Counted from the stretch's first letter, positions 7,530-14,351 are shown. The stretch is DNA of 23,920 bases from Desulfobacterales bacterium (GCA_012974475.1 JAAXQD010000159.1:1-23920); one strand, 5' to 3'. Notes: generated from the letters alone by a model not told the origin. Translations and numbers: made by a program.

Positions 7530-7730
7530 TCATAAAGAGCCAGCATTACTTGAAAACGACAGGGGTATTGAACAATTATACTCTTCGGAATAGTCGATGC
7601 CACTGCCGTCGTTCCATTTTTGAGACGTTACCTCGATATCCTGTACGGCTTTCAACAATTTACAATTTTTAGCACACGTGTCCTTCGGAAGATTTTTTCG
7701 GGTACAATTTTTACACGGAGAAGAGATCAT
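7530..7730 (-). CDS. Small CxxC zinc-finger-like protein
   Basis: The 66-aa product begins MISSPCKNCTRKNLPKDTC and continues AKNCKLLKAVQDIEV, giving C-x2-C-x9-C-x3-C spacing (C6, C9, C19, C23) that could hold one zinc or iron. A KNLPKD loop separates the pairs. The C-terminal half has the acidic GSGIDYSEEY stretch. The ATG at 7730 is preceded by a G-rich AGGGGGG ribosome site. I recall comparable short proteins in deltaproteobacterial genomes but no assigned function. It lies between the response regulator and the 90-aa Cys protein, all on the minus strand. Confidence 0.6.
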   Translation of the reverse strand: MISSPCKNCTRKNLPKDTCAKNCKLLKAVQDIEVTSQKWNDGSGIDYSEEYNCSIPLSFSSNAGSL

Positions 7731-7812
7731 GGCCCCCCCTATATCTAAAGGTATTCAAAGGGCATTTCAAAGGTGGTTTTTATGTGTTTATTAACAAGTT
7801 GCGATGCCTTTT

Positions 7813-7875
7813 GTCCATAGAGGGGAAGGTTCAATTTAGTAGGAGAAACCCCTATTTGCCGGGATTTTGTCCCGG
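7813..7875 (+). repeat. Copy A of a 61-nt dispersed repeat
   Basis: Positions 7813-7873 align without gaps to 11122-11182, with 42 of 61 identical bases by my hand count. Most differences are transitions. Shared landmarks are GTCCAT, AAGGTTCA, TTTA-x-TAGG and CGGGA-x-TTTT-x-TCCC. This copy ends in a hairpin CCGGGA/TCCCGG (7859-7875). It sits between the response-regulator stop and the small Cys-protein start. Confidence 0.5.
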
Positions 7876-7929
7876 ATGTTTTGGGGAGATGTCGACGGCG
7901 TTCTCGATTTTGGGATACAAGTTCCGGAA

Positions 7930-8607
7930 TTATTCCTTCCAGAGATCCACATCGATGAGACCGAGCTTTGCGGCATAGCGGATCAATTCAATGGTGCTGT
8001 GGAGGTCCAGCTTGTTCATGATGTTGGCCCGGTGGTTTTCAACCGTCTTGGGACTAATGAAGAGTTTTTCGGCAACCTCTTTGCTGGAGAGTCCCTCTGC
8101 CAGCAGGCGCATGACTTCTTGCTCCCGGGGGGTTAAGGTGGCGTAGTCTGCATCGGTGATTTTTGCTTCTTTTAAAGGGAACTTCATCAGGTTTTCAACA
8201 ACGGCATGAGAGACCGAACTGTCCAGAAAATAATTGCCGTTTGCAACCGATTCGAGTCCCTGCAGGAGTCTTTTGGCCGCAGATTCCTTGACCACATATC
8301 CGGTTGCTCCGGCCTGGAACGCCTCGGCAATATAATCGATTTTAGAGTGCATGCTGACAATCAAAACTCTGGTTTCAGGAAAGAGACGTCGTATCTCACG
8401 GGTGAGTTGAATGCCGCTTTGATCCGGCAGGGATATATCCACCAGTGTCAAATCAGGTTTAAGTTTTTTGAGCATTTGCAGCCCTTCGCGGCCGGTTCCG
8501 GCTTCACCGATCACCTTAAAGCGGGGATCGCGCCCGATAATCGTCTTGAGTCCTTCCCTGAAAAGCGGGTGATCGTCGATGATCAATATGTTTTTCGTTT
8601 CAACCAC
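7930..8607 (-). CDS. NarL/FixJ-type response regulator
   Basis: The 225-aa protein has an N-terminal receiver domain with the acidic pair D11/D12, the phosphorylatable D57 (LVDISLPDQSG) and K107 (YVVKES). A C-terminal LuxR-type helix-turn-helix spans about 157-218 (TPREQEVMRLLAEGLSSKEV...TVENHRANIMNKL). Phosphorylation by the partner kinase should drive dimerisation and promoter binding. The start is GTG 8607, with AAGGAG seven bases upstream. It overlaps the kinase stop by 8 bp (GTGGTTGA), so the two are translationally coupled. Target genes are not evident. Confidence 0.93.
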   Translation of the reverse strand: MVETKNILIIDDHPLFREGLKTIIGRDPRFKVIGEAGTGREGLQMLKKLKPDLTLVDISLPDQSGIQLTREIRRLFPETRVLIVSMHSKIDYIAEAFQAGATGYVVKESAAKRLLQGLESVANGNYFLDSSVSHAVVENLMKFPLKEAKITDADYATLTPREQEVMRLLAEGLSSKEVAEKLFISPKTVENHRANIMNKLDLHSTIELIRYAAKLGLIDVDLWKE

Positions 8608-10108
8608 GTTTTTTCTCCTTGTAGGGGATTTCGATATACACTTTGGTGCCCTCTTTTGGGCGTGATTGAATCCTCATTTTTCCGTCCAGAAGGCTGACCC
8701 TCTGCTCCATGCTCCGAAGTCCCATCCGTTTCTCCTTGGAAGCCGCGGCCAGGCGGTCTTTGACATTAAATCCTTTGCCATCGTCCTCTATGCGGAGGAT
8801 AATGTAAGGGAAAGATGCCACCAGCTTGATGGTTACATTTGTTGCATCTGCATGCTTTTTAATGTTCCAAAGGGCCTCCTGAATCAGGCGGTACAGGTTG
8901 ATCTCCGTGTTGTTGGGGATCGTTAAATCATCCAGGCCGGCGGCGAAAAAGTCAATGTTAGTGCCGCTTTTTTCAGAAAATTCTTCACAGTATTGATAGG
9001 CGGTATGGGCAATCCCAAGTTGATCGAGTCCCGGAGGGTGTAAATCGTACGACATATCCCGGACAGCCGATATGGATCTCCGGAGTGTTTTTGATAATTC
9101 CGAAGCCTTTTGTTTGACCTCCAAAGGTACGGATGGATGGCTGTCAAAAAGGGTTTCAAGGCCGATTCCCAACAGTGAAAGGTCTTGTGCGAGGTTGTCG
9201 TGCAGGTCATAAGCAATCTGCTGACGCTCAATTTCCTGGACTTTCATCAACTGCTGCGTGAGGGTGTGAACATGTTCTTCAGCTATTTTTCGTTCAGTGA
9301 TGTCTCGGGCAAAAACAGCTACTTGCATGACTTTCCCCTTGGCATTGCACACCGGATAGATGTTGGTATCATTCCAAATCCCCTTCTGTTCATCCACAAT
9401 TCTCACCGGCCTGCCCGATTCAAACACTTTTTGGACATTGGCCATTTTAAGAACGGTTCTCTCCGGGGGAGACAGATTCCAAATACACAAGCCGAGCATG
9501 TGGTCTTTATGCTTTTGAAACCGCTGTGCATAGGTGTCGTTGATGTCCAGAATCGTTCCTCGAGAATCCAGCAAAACGACGGCATCGGTTGTGGCATTCA
9601 AAAGCGCCCGTGCCATCTCTTCGCTTTTTCGCACCTCCTCCTCGGCCTGTTTGTAATCGGTAATGTCAAAAAAGACGCCGCTGACATATTCAATTCTTCC
9701 GGTGTTGTTACAAATTATTTGTCCTCTTTCTTGTATCCAACGTATATCCTTGGCTTTGGATTCGATTCGGTATTCCCTGATATAGGACCTGTCTGATTTG
9801 AGTGCCCGGATAAAAATCTCCTTGGCATTTAAAACATCTTCATTTAAAATAATATCTTTCCACTTAAGTTTTCCGAGATTAAATTCATCGACCGAATATC
9901 CTGTCAGTAGTTCAATTTTTGAATCAAAGAATTCAACCGACCAGTCAACGTGTCCTTGGTACACGATACTTGGAAGGTTCTTTACCAGCAATCTGTATTT
10001 TTCTTCGCTCTTCCGGAACGCTTCTTCGGCCTGTTCCCGGAAGATCGCTTCTTGTTCCAACTTTTTTATTTTTTGGGTCAATTCCTTATAGGTCGGCTTT
10101 TTGCCCAT
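8600..10108 (-). CDS. Soluble PAS-PAS sensor histidine kinase (HisKA_3)
   Basis: The 502-aa protein has no membrane segment and starts with a coiled coil (about 5-40). PAS 1 (about 36-150) ends GVFFDITDYK and PAS 2 (about 165-275) ends FARDITERK. A NarX/DegS-type dimerisation domain follows with phospho-accepting H303 in AYDLHDNLAQDL. The HATPase_c domain has an N-box near N415 (EALWNIKKHA), G1 DDGKGF at 442-447 and GLRSMEQR. It senses a cytosolic signal and phosphorylates the overlapping response regulator. I choose ATG 10108 because GGAG lies before it and the longer frame (to 10294) runs into a repeat whose reading frame belongs to something else. The ligand is unknown. Confidence 0.92.
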   Translation of the reverse strand: MGKKPTYKELTQKIKKLEQEAIFREQAEEAFRKSEEKYRLLVKNLPSIVYQGHVDWSVEFFDSKIELLTGYSVDEFNLGKLKWKDIILNEDVLNAKEIFIRALKSDRSYIREYRIESKAKDIRWIQERGQIICNNTGRIEYVSGVFFDITDYKQAEEEVRKSEEMARALLNATTDAVVLLDSRGTILDINDTYAQRFQKHKDHMLGLCIWNLSPPERTVLKMANVQKVFESGRPVRIVDEQKGIWNDTNIYPVCNAKGKVMQVAVFARDITERKIAEEHVHTLTQQLMKVQEIERQQIAYDLHDNLAQDLSLLGIGLETLFDSHPSVPLEVKQKASELSKTLRRSISAVRDMSYDLHPPGLDQLGIAHTAYQYCEEFSEKSGTNIDFFAAGLDDLTIPNNTEINLYRLIQEALWNIKKHADATNVTIKLVASFPYIILRIEDDGKGFNVKDRLAAASKEKRMGLRSMEQRVSLLDGKMRIQSRPKEGTKVYIEIPYKEKKRG

Positions 10109-10152
10109 AAAAAATCTCCGGTTGTCTTTAAATGGAAAAAACCTTTGCTTAA

Positions 10153-10485
10153 CTAAGTTTGCCATGTTTTTAGCGCCGTTGCAACCTGTTCCGTGACCAT
10201 GGGCAGGGTAAACGCATTTGAATCTCAACAGAGAGAGACCGCTCCACGATGGCGCATATCTCTTTCCAATCGACTGGAACTTGTGCTCGAGCACCCGTAA
10301 GCCCGAGCCGTGCCAAAGTTATAAAGAACAATTCGTCAATAAAATATCTGATGGATGTTTTAAATCATCATTTCATTCGACTCGGTCTAACGCGTGCTAA
10401 AGCCCTTCAAGCAGCCAGTCGGTTTCCAAGAGAAACACACCGTCGCTTCGCTGTAACGAAATCAAATGCGTTTACCCTGTGGCCA
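10153..10485. mobile_element. Repeat unit bounded by an 18-bp inverted repeat
   Basis: CAGGGTAAACGCATTTGA (10204-10221) has a perfect inverted copy at 10462-10479, and both are flanked on the outside by CCATGG. Read on the minus strand, the left arm encodes NAFTLPMVTEQVATALKTW followed by a QT-stop at 10153. The right arm on the plus strand begins the same way (NAFTL). I recall this peptide as a recurring tail of short hypothetical proteins in Desulfobacterota, which suggests a dispersed element rather than a gene. The 240-bp interior has no transposase. It ends 45 bp upstream of the kinase start. Confidence 0.5.
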
Positions 10486-10494
10486 TGGGTCCAT

Positions 10495-10526
10495 AAAAAA
10501 AGGGTGCAAAAATCGGCACCCCTTTT
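10495..10526 (-). terminator. Rho-independent terminator, probably of the dodecin gene
   Basis: On the minus strand, AAAAGGGGTGC pairs with GCACCCTTTT (one bulged base, 8-base loop) and is followed by seven T's. It lies about 160 bp downstream of the dodecin stop. The stem ends in A/T on both sides, so weak activity on the plus strand is possible. Confidence 0.75.
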
Positions 10527-10684
10527 CCGTCAGCTGCCGGCCGAATTTTATTCGGATCATCCGCAGCGTTTTGCCGAACGTCTCTTTTTTCTATAGCCCT
10601 CCAAAAGACATCAACCGTTTTGCTCCGGAGAATGACGGCGTTGTTGGAATCACACAATTTTCAGAGAACGTGTGTTCCGGCAAA

Positions 10685-10897
10685 TCAAGAATCTTTATAT
10701 TTGAATGAAAGCGTCACTCTGGCCCGATAGAATTCGACTTTTCCATCTTTAAGGCTCATGTCGAGTTTTGATATTTCTGCAATTCTCAAATCTCGCAGCG
10801 TCCTGCTGGCTCTTAGCGCCGCATTTTCAGCAGCTTTCTCCCAGGAAACATTACTTGTTCCAACCAGTTCGATGATCTTGTAAACGCTGTCGCTCAT
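10685..10897 (-). CDS. Dodecin-family protein lacking the flavin-stacking tryptophan
   Basis: The 70-aa product matches the size and pattern of dodecins, small dodecameric shells that store or buffer flavins: VYKIIELVGTSNVSWEKAAENA, then TLRDLRIAEISKLD, DGKVEFYRARVTLSFKY. In flavin-binding dodecins, the strand after the helix carries a tryptophan (LRWFEV type) that stacks on the isoalloxazine ring. Here the segment reads LRIAEI, so the residue is missing. It may bind another ligand, or metal only. The ATG at 10897 has a clear AAGGAGG upstream. It is monocistronic; a terminator lies at 10495-10526. Confidence 0.85.
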   Translation of the reverse strand: MSDSVYKIIELVGTSNVSWEKAAENAALRASRTLRDLRIAEISKLDMSLKDGKVEFYRARVTLSFKYKDS

Positions 10898-11301
10898 GTT
10901 TTCCTCCTTGGGTTTAATGTTGTGTGTGACATATCTCGCGAAACGAGCAAAGATTCAACATGACAAGCGTATTCCCCGTAAACTTGTGGAAGATCCCGCT
11001 CGGCGGGGTTAAAGCGAAGTTTGTTCCGTGAAACCTGTCTGAATTTTCTGTTTAACCGGGGCCTGGATCCCGTCGCTACAGGGCGACGAGGAGTTTCATT
11101 ATCGATTTTTCATCAAAGTATGTCCATGGGATGAAAGGTTCATTTTAATAGGGGAATATCCCGACTATCGGGAGTTTTTCCCAAGATACAAACCCGATGC
11201 AAAGGATTTTCCGGATGCCTTTTATCTTTTTATTGTTGACATTTAAGGGTGTCGCGATAGAGGAATAGGGCGGATATTTTAAAAAAATTAAGGAATTATC
11301 C
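10898..11301. other. Intergenic region between dodecin and the GlcF-like gene
   Basis: This divergent gap has no gene. It contains a hairpin CGTCGC/GCGACG (11071-11088), a 15-base string CCGGGGCCTGGATCC (11056-11070) that also occurs at 3277-3291, copy B of a 61-nt repeat (11122-11182) and a TTGACA at 11234-11239 without a convincing -10 box. Confidence 0.5.
11122..11182 (+). repeat. Copy B of a 61-nt dispersed repeat
   Basis: It aligns ungapped with 7813-7873. In this copy the hairpin is TCCCGA-CTA-TCGGGA (11159-11173) followed by GTTTTTCCC. The GGGA-n-TTTT-n-TCCC pairing seen in copy A can also form here. It lies between the divergent dodecin and GlcF-like genes. Confidence 0.5.
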
Positions 11302-11358
11302 ATGAACATTGAAAACCAAACAATGCCCGACCCTGGAGACGCCCAATGCCCGGCATGA
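11302..11358 (+). CDS. Possible 18-aa leader peptide before the GlcF-like gene
   Basis: ATG 11302 is preceded by AAGGA and opens an 18-codon frame (MNIENQTMPDPGDAQCPA) ending TGA at 11356-11358. The stop overlaps an in-frame ATG of the downstream gene (11355) in an ATGA arrangement, as in translational coupling. No family is recognisable in so short a peptide. It may be chance. Confidence 0.3.
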   Translation: MNIENQTMPDPGDAQCPA

Positions 11359-12653
11359 AAATGCTCGCAGAACTTATGCGGGAACTGGAACATCAACTGG
11401 GGGGTTGTATGCGGTGCGGTATGTGCCAGGCGGTCTGTCCGCTGTTTTCGGAAACCGGCCTTGAAGGAGACGTCGCCCGGGGTAAGCTGGCGCTCCTCGA
11501 TGGACTTTTGGAGGAAATGTTCAATGATCCCAAAGGCGTGGTCGAACGGCTGAGCCGGTGTCTTCTTTGCGGATCATGTGCCGCCAATTGTCCCAGCGGT
11601 GTGAGCGTCTTGGAAATTTTTATTAAGGCCCGAGCGATTCTTACCGGTTTCATGGGACTGTCTCCGGCCAAAAAATTGATTTTAAGGGGGATGCTGTCCC
11701 ACCCTGAAATATTTGACCGGATGGCGGCGTGGGGATCAAAATTTCAGAAAATTTTCACAAGACCGGCCAATGAACTCATCGGCACCTCCTGTGCCCGGTT
11801 TGTGTCTCCTTTGATTGGAAACCGGCATTTTACGCCCCTGGCCAAGATCCCTTTTCACCGTCGTATTCCATCTTTGAATACCAACAAAGGTCGTTCCGGC
11901 ATTAAAGTGGCGTTTTACGTGGGGTGCCTTTTGGATAAAAGTTTTCCCCATATCGCCCAAGATGTTGTCGACGTTCTCCAGCATCACGGTGTTGGAATTT
12001 TTATGCCCAAAGGGCAGGGTTGCTGCGGGATACCGGCAATCTCCTCGGGAGATACGGTGACCTTTAACCGTCTTGTCCGCCATAATCTGGAAATATTCGA
12101 TGCCGAAGAATTTGACTGCCTGGTAACCGCCTGTGCCACCTGTACGTCGACGATAAAGGAAATATGGCCGATGATGGCGGATAAAAATTCCGGTTATGTT
12201 AAAACCAGAGTGGCGGCAATTGCTCAAAAAACCCTCGATATCCAGCAGTTCCTGGTATCGAGGGTGGGATTGGAAAAACTTGAAGCCGCCGATGGCAGCG
12301 AGCCCGTGGATGTGACCTATCATGATCCATGCCATCTCAAAAAATCGCTGGGCGTATCTGCCGAACCCAGATCTCTCATTAATGCCAATCCGGCCTATCG
12401 GCTGATAGAAATGTCTGAATCCGACCGATGCTGCGGGCTGGGGGGAAGCTTTAATCTGGCGTATTATGATCTTTCCGCCAATATCGGGAACGTAAAAATG
12501 GACCATATCCGAGCATCCGGATGTTCGATGGTTGCCACCGGATGCCCGGCCTGTATGCTCCAAATTTCGGATATGCTGTCCAGGTCCGGTGGGAAAATAC
12601 GGATCAAACATCCCATAGAAATATACGCAGAGTTGTTGAAAAATTTGGATTAG
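11346..12653 (+). CDS. GlcF/LutA/HdrD-like (Fe-S)-binding oxidoreductase subunit
   Basis: The 435-aa protein begins with two [4Fe-4S] ferredoxin motifs (C21, C24, C27, C31 and C72, C75, C78, C82). Two CCG domains follow: C194 ... C226-C227-G ... C263/C266 and C329 ... C362-C363-G ... C400/C403. This is the layout of the glycolate oxidase iron-sulfur subunit and of heterodisulfide-reductase-like electron carriers. It should pass electrons between a flavoprotein dehydrogenase and the quinone or another acceptor at the membrane face. No FAD-linked GlcD partner is adjacent, so the substrate is open. The ATG at 11346 has GGAG at 11335-11338; ATGs at 11355 and 11361 are alternatives. Confidence 0.88.
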   Translation: MPGMKMLAELMRELEHQLGGCMRCGMCQAVCPLFSETGLEGDVARGKLALLDGLLEEMFNDPKGVVERLSRCLLCGSCAANCPSGVSVLEIFIKARAILTGFMGLSPAKKLILRGMLSHPEIFDRMAAWGSKFQKIFTRPANELIGTSCARFVSPLIGNRHFTPLAKIPFHRRIPSLNTNKGRSGIKVAFYVGCLLDKSFPHIAQDVVDVLQHHGVGIFMPKGQGCCGIPAISSGDTVTFNRLVRHNLEIFDAEEFDCLVTACATCTSTIKEIWPMMADKNSGYVKTRVAAIAQKTLDIQQFLVSRVGLEKLEAADGSEPVDVTYHDPCHLKKSLGVSAEPRSLINANPAYRLIEMSESDRCCGLGGSFNLAYYDLSANIGNVKMDHIRASGCSMVATGCPACMLQISDMLSRSGGKIRIKHPIEIYAELLKNLD

Positions 12654-12727
12654 CCCGGATTTTTCGAAAAGAGCGCCCTAACGATTTTCCATGGGATGAA
12701 GATAAAATTCCGGCCGATTCTATTTTA

Positions 12728-12755
12728 TTGACAACCGGTATAAAATTTGGATAAT
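12728..12755 (+). promoter_or_regulatory. Sigma-70-type promoter of the tRNA-Leu gene
   Basis: TTGACA (12728-12733) and GATAAT (12750-12755) are separated by 16 bases. The mature tRNA starts 12 bases later. Confidence 0.7.
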
Positions 12756-12766
12756 AGATGACGCAT

Positions 12767-12853
12767 GCCGGAGTGGTGAAACTGGTAGACGCACGGGACT
12801 CAAAATCCCGCGGGGGCAACTCCGTGTCGGTTCGATTCCGACCTCCGGCACCA
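12767..12853 (+). tRNA. tRNA-Leu (anticodon CAA)
   Basis: An 87-base cloverleaf. Acceptor stem GCCGGAG pairs with CTCCGGC. The anticodon arm CGGGA-CTCAAAA-TCCCG puts CAA at 34-36, reading UUG. A long variable arm (GGGGGCAACTCC) fits leucine tRNAs. The T arm carries GGTTCGATTCC, and the CCA end (12851-12853) is encoded. The D arm has the expected GGTAGAC. I see no direct repeat of its 3' end within the window, so it is not evidently an integration site. Confidence 0.97.
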
Positions 12854-12862
12854 AATGAAAAC

Positions 12863-12900
12863 AAGGGTTTAGCAAACAGCGTGTTGCTAAACCCTTTCTC
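12863..12900 (+). terminator. Terminator of tRNA-Leu
   Basis: AAGGGTTTAGCAA (12863-12875) pairs perfectly with TTGCTAAACCCTT (12884-12896) over an 8-base loop, followed by a short pyrimidine run. It begins 10 bases after the CCA end. Confidence 0.85.
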
Positions 12901-12995
12901 CTCATAATGTCTTACCTTTTGTAGCTTTTGGGGTATACTGCGGCTCCAGGAGCTTTTTGTTATTTAGGCCCCAAAGATCTTCTTGCCAAAGACCC

Positions 12996-13024
12996 TTGAC
13001 ATGCCACGATGTAGCATGTACAAT
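12996..13024 (+). promoter_or_regulatory. Near-consensus promoter with an overlapping dyad
   Basis: TTGACA (12996-13001), a 17-base spacer and TACAAT (13019-13024). ACATGC (13000-13005) and GCATGT (13014-13019) form a dyad within the spacer. The 13 bases CTTGACATGCCAC (12995-13007) recur exactly at 14003-14015, at the promoter of the candidate small RNA. Confidence 0.75.
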
Positions 13025-13081
13025 AGCGCTTGTTCAAAAGGCGCTCCATGGCCAATACAAAAAGAAGGTCAAAGAATAGAT

Positions 13082-13225
13082 ATGTCAAAGAAATATCCTG
13101 AATGCCCCTTGGTTAACCCTTATAATTGCAGGGAGATTGACAACCGCAATGTATGCGCCCTTGTACGTAAAGATAAAGATTGTCTTAGGGAGTTACGTAA
13201 ATCAGCAAAAAACCCTAAGAAATAA
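13082..13225 (+). CDS. 47-aa Cys4 small protein
   Basis: The frame MSKKYPECPLVNPYNC, then REIDNRNVCALVRKDKDCLRE, carries four cysteines in C-x7-C-x9-C-x8-C order and a lysine-rich tail. It is likely a small metal-binding protein; I recall similar short proteins in Desulfobacterota without a known role. ATG 13082 fits better than the upstream in-frame ATG at 12983, because that one lies before the strong promoter at 12996-13024. The ribosome site is weak (GAAGG, long spacing). The promoter gives a leader of about 50 bases. Confidence 0.6.
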   Translation: MSKKYPECPLVNPYNCREIDNRNVCALVRKDKDCLRELRKSAKNPKK

Positions 13226-13349
13226 TCCTTTCGCTGTCTGTCCACACCTTTTCTTTTCCAACACCATGATCGTTTTGAAAACACGTTCCTGATATTGTTT
13301 TCGGTTCAACAATTTGATGTTTACCCCGCACCGACACAAGGTCGGCGAC

Positions 13350-13529
13350 ATGACCGGCGTTGAAACGCCCGACGATTTCATTGAACTAATGCACCAGAAA
13401 GGTTGCGATGTGAAAATCTCTGACCCGCCGAATTTCCAAGGAAATTCTGTAACTGTTCAGGTTCCAGCGAAAAGTCTTTATATCATGTTCGTAACAAAAG
13501 AACTTTGCAAAGACTTTGTGCAAAGGTGA
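13350..13529 (+). CDS. Hypothetical small protein, uncertain
   Basis: The 59-aa frame (MTGVETPDDFIELMHQKGCD... to ...CKDFVQR) has sensible codon use and a mixed alpha/beta character. It lacks a good ribosome site and has no recognisable family. Its stop at 13529 lies right at the edge of the IS110 remnant on the other strand, so it could be a cut piece of a longer gene. An in-frame ATG at 13314 is an alternative start. Confidence 0.35.
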   Translation: MTGVETPDDFIELMHQKGCDVKISDPPNFQGNSVTVQVPAKSLYIMFVTKELCKDFVQR

Positions 13530-13533
13530 AGAC

Positions 13534-13689
13534 TGCATCCATGAGGCCAACTACCCGCCAGTACCCGTTGTCGGTGGATTCAACCAAAAATCCTTTAATT
13601 TGATCCCGGAAAGGGGCGAATGTTTGTACGATGTGTTCAGGAGGATTCGAAACTCTTTTTTTAAACGTACGATTGAGCGCTTTGTTCAT
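13534..13689 (-). pseudogene. IS110-family transposase remnant (N-terminal piece)
   Basis: Read on the minus strand, this frame contains KRVSNPPEHIVQTFAPFRDQ followed by GFLVESTDNGYWRVVGLMDA. That matches the N-terminal DEDD region of IS110 transposases, where the typical form is VVVESTYNWYWLVDGLMDAGY. The first catalytic aspartate region (usually GIDVH) is not visible upstream, and the frame leaves the family pattern after GLMDA. Two signature residues are also altered (NWYWL to NGYWR). It is therefore a broken fragment about 50 codons long, not an active element. Confidence 0.75.
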
Positions 13690-14003
13690 AATGCCGGTGT
13701 AAATATTTCGTCTCCGATCGCCTGCTCCCTGGGTTGAGGGTCTGTGTTACAGGCAAAAATACGTAGTTTTTATCCCCTTTTTATGCTACATAAATCTGGG
13801 TTGACAAAATTGGGTTGGGAAGTTTAAAATGTTAAAACATATCGCTGATGAAATCCGCCGTCTGCCTGATTGCGATTTTCATCGGGGCGTTACATCCCTC
13901 GCACGAGCCCTTGGAGCTGCCTATCTCCAGGGGCTTTTTCTACCGGCACAGCCCATAAACATCCTTCAGACACTGAATAAAATTTATTTTTTAAATAAAC
14001 TTC

Positions 14004-14033
14004 TTGACATGCCACATTGTGCTGATGTAAGAT
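14004..14033 (+). promoter_or_regulatory. Promoter of the candidate small RNA
   Basis: TTGACA (14004-14009), an 18-base spacer and TAAGAT (14028-14033). It shares 13 bases around the -35 box with the promoter at 12996. No protein-coding start follows before the terminator at 14086-14125. Confidence 0.6.
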
Positions 14034-14039
14034 GAACAG

Positions 14040-14125
14040 CACTTATGGAATGTTGCCATTCCATTCTCCTTTCAATCCTCTGTGAAACCCCCGGAAAACG
14101 CAACCCTTTCCGGGGGTTTTCTCCT
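14040..14125 (+). ncRNA. Candidate trans-acting small RNA
   Basis: A promoter (14004-14033) is followed about 6-8 bases later by a transcript of roughly 85 bases with no open frame. It comprises a perfect 8-bp hairpin ATGGAATG/CATTCCAT (14045-14064, loop TTGC), an unpaired pyrimidine stretch with CTCCT (14065-14083) that is complementary to ribosome-binding sites, and a 12-bp terminator stem. That is the usual layout of a Hfq-type or anti-Shine-Dalgarno sRNA. Targets are unknown. Confidence 0.55.
14086..14125 (+). terminator. Strong rho-independent terminator
   Basis: AACCCCCGGAAA (14086-14097) pairs perfectly with TTTCCGGGGGTT (14107-14118) over a 9-base loop, followed by TTCTCCTT. No coding gene ends just upstream, so it serves the candidate small RNA. 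Confidence 0.85.
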
Positions 14126-14351
14126 TCCTCGAACACGCATCCTCAAGCGGTATCGGCACTTTTGCAACCCTAATATTCAAGCTTCCCACCATCGTCCGGC
14201 TTTTTTGATTGATTTCAAGAAAAAATTTTAATATTGATAGGTTGTTGTGTGAAAATCGTTTGCTGCCGGACGAGATATCTTCCCCAAAAACACCCGGAAT
14301 TTGCAATGGATTCGGAGAAAGCGCAGAGTCATCGATTTAAAAAACGCGAAT

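Noticed and set aside
10249..10596. 115-aa plus-strand frame
   Set aside because: It runs through the inverted-repeat element and the dodecin terminator, with no ribosome site and no family; not a gene.
3277..11070. 15-base string CCGGGGCCTGGATCC at 3277 and 11056
   Set aside because: One exact 15-mer pair in 24 kb is near what chance allows, and the flanks do not match.
13829..14035. 68-aa frame (MLKHIADEIRRLPDCDF...)
   Set aside because: Possible, but it has no ribosome site, no recognised family, and its end runs through the promoter of the candidate small RNA. A TTGACA lies upstream without a good -10 box.
12767..14040. Genomic island integrated at tRNA-Leu
   Set aside because: The low gene density and the IS110 remnant are suggestive, but there is no integrase and no repeat of the tRNA 3' end.
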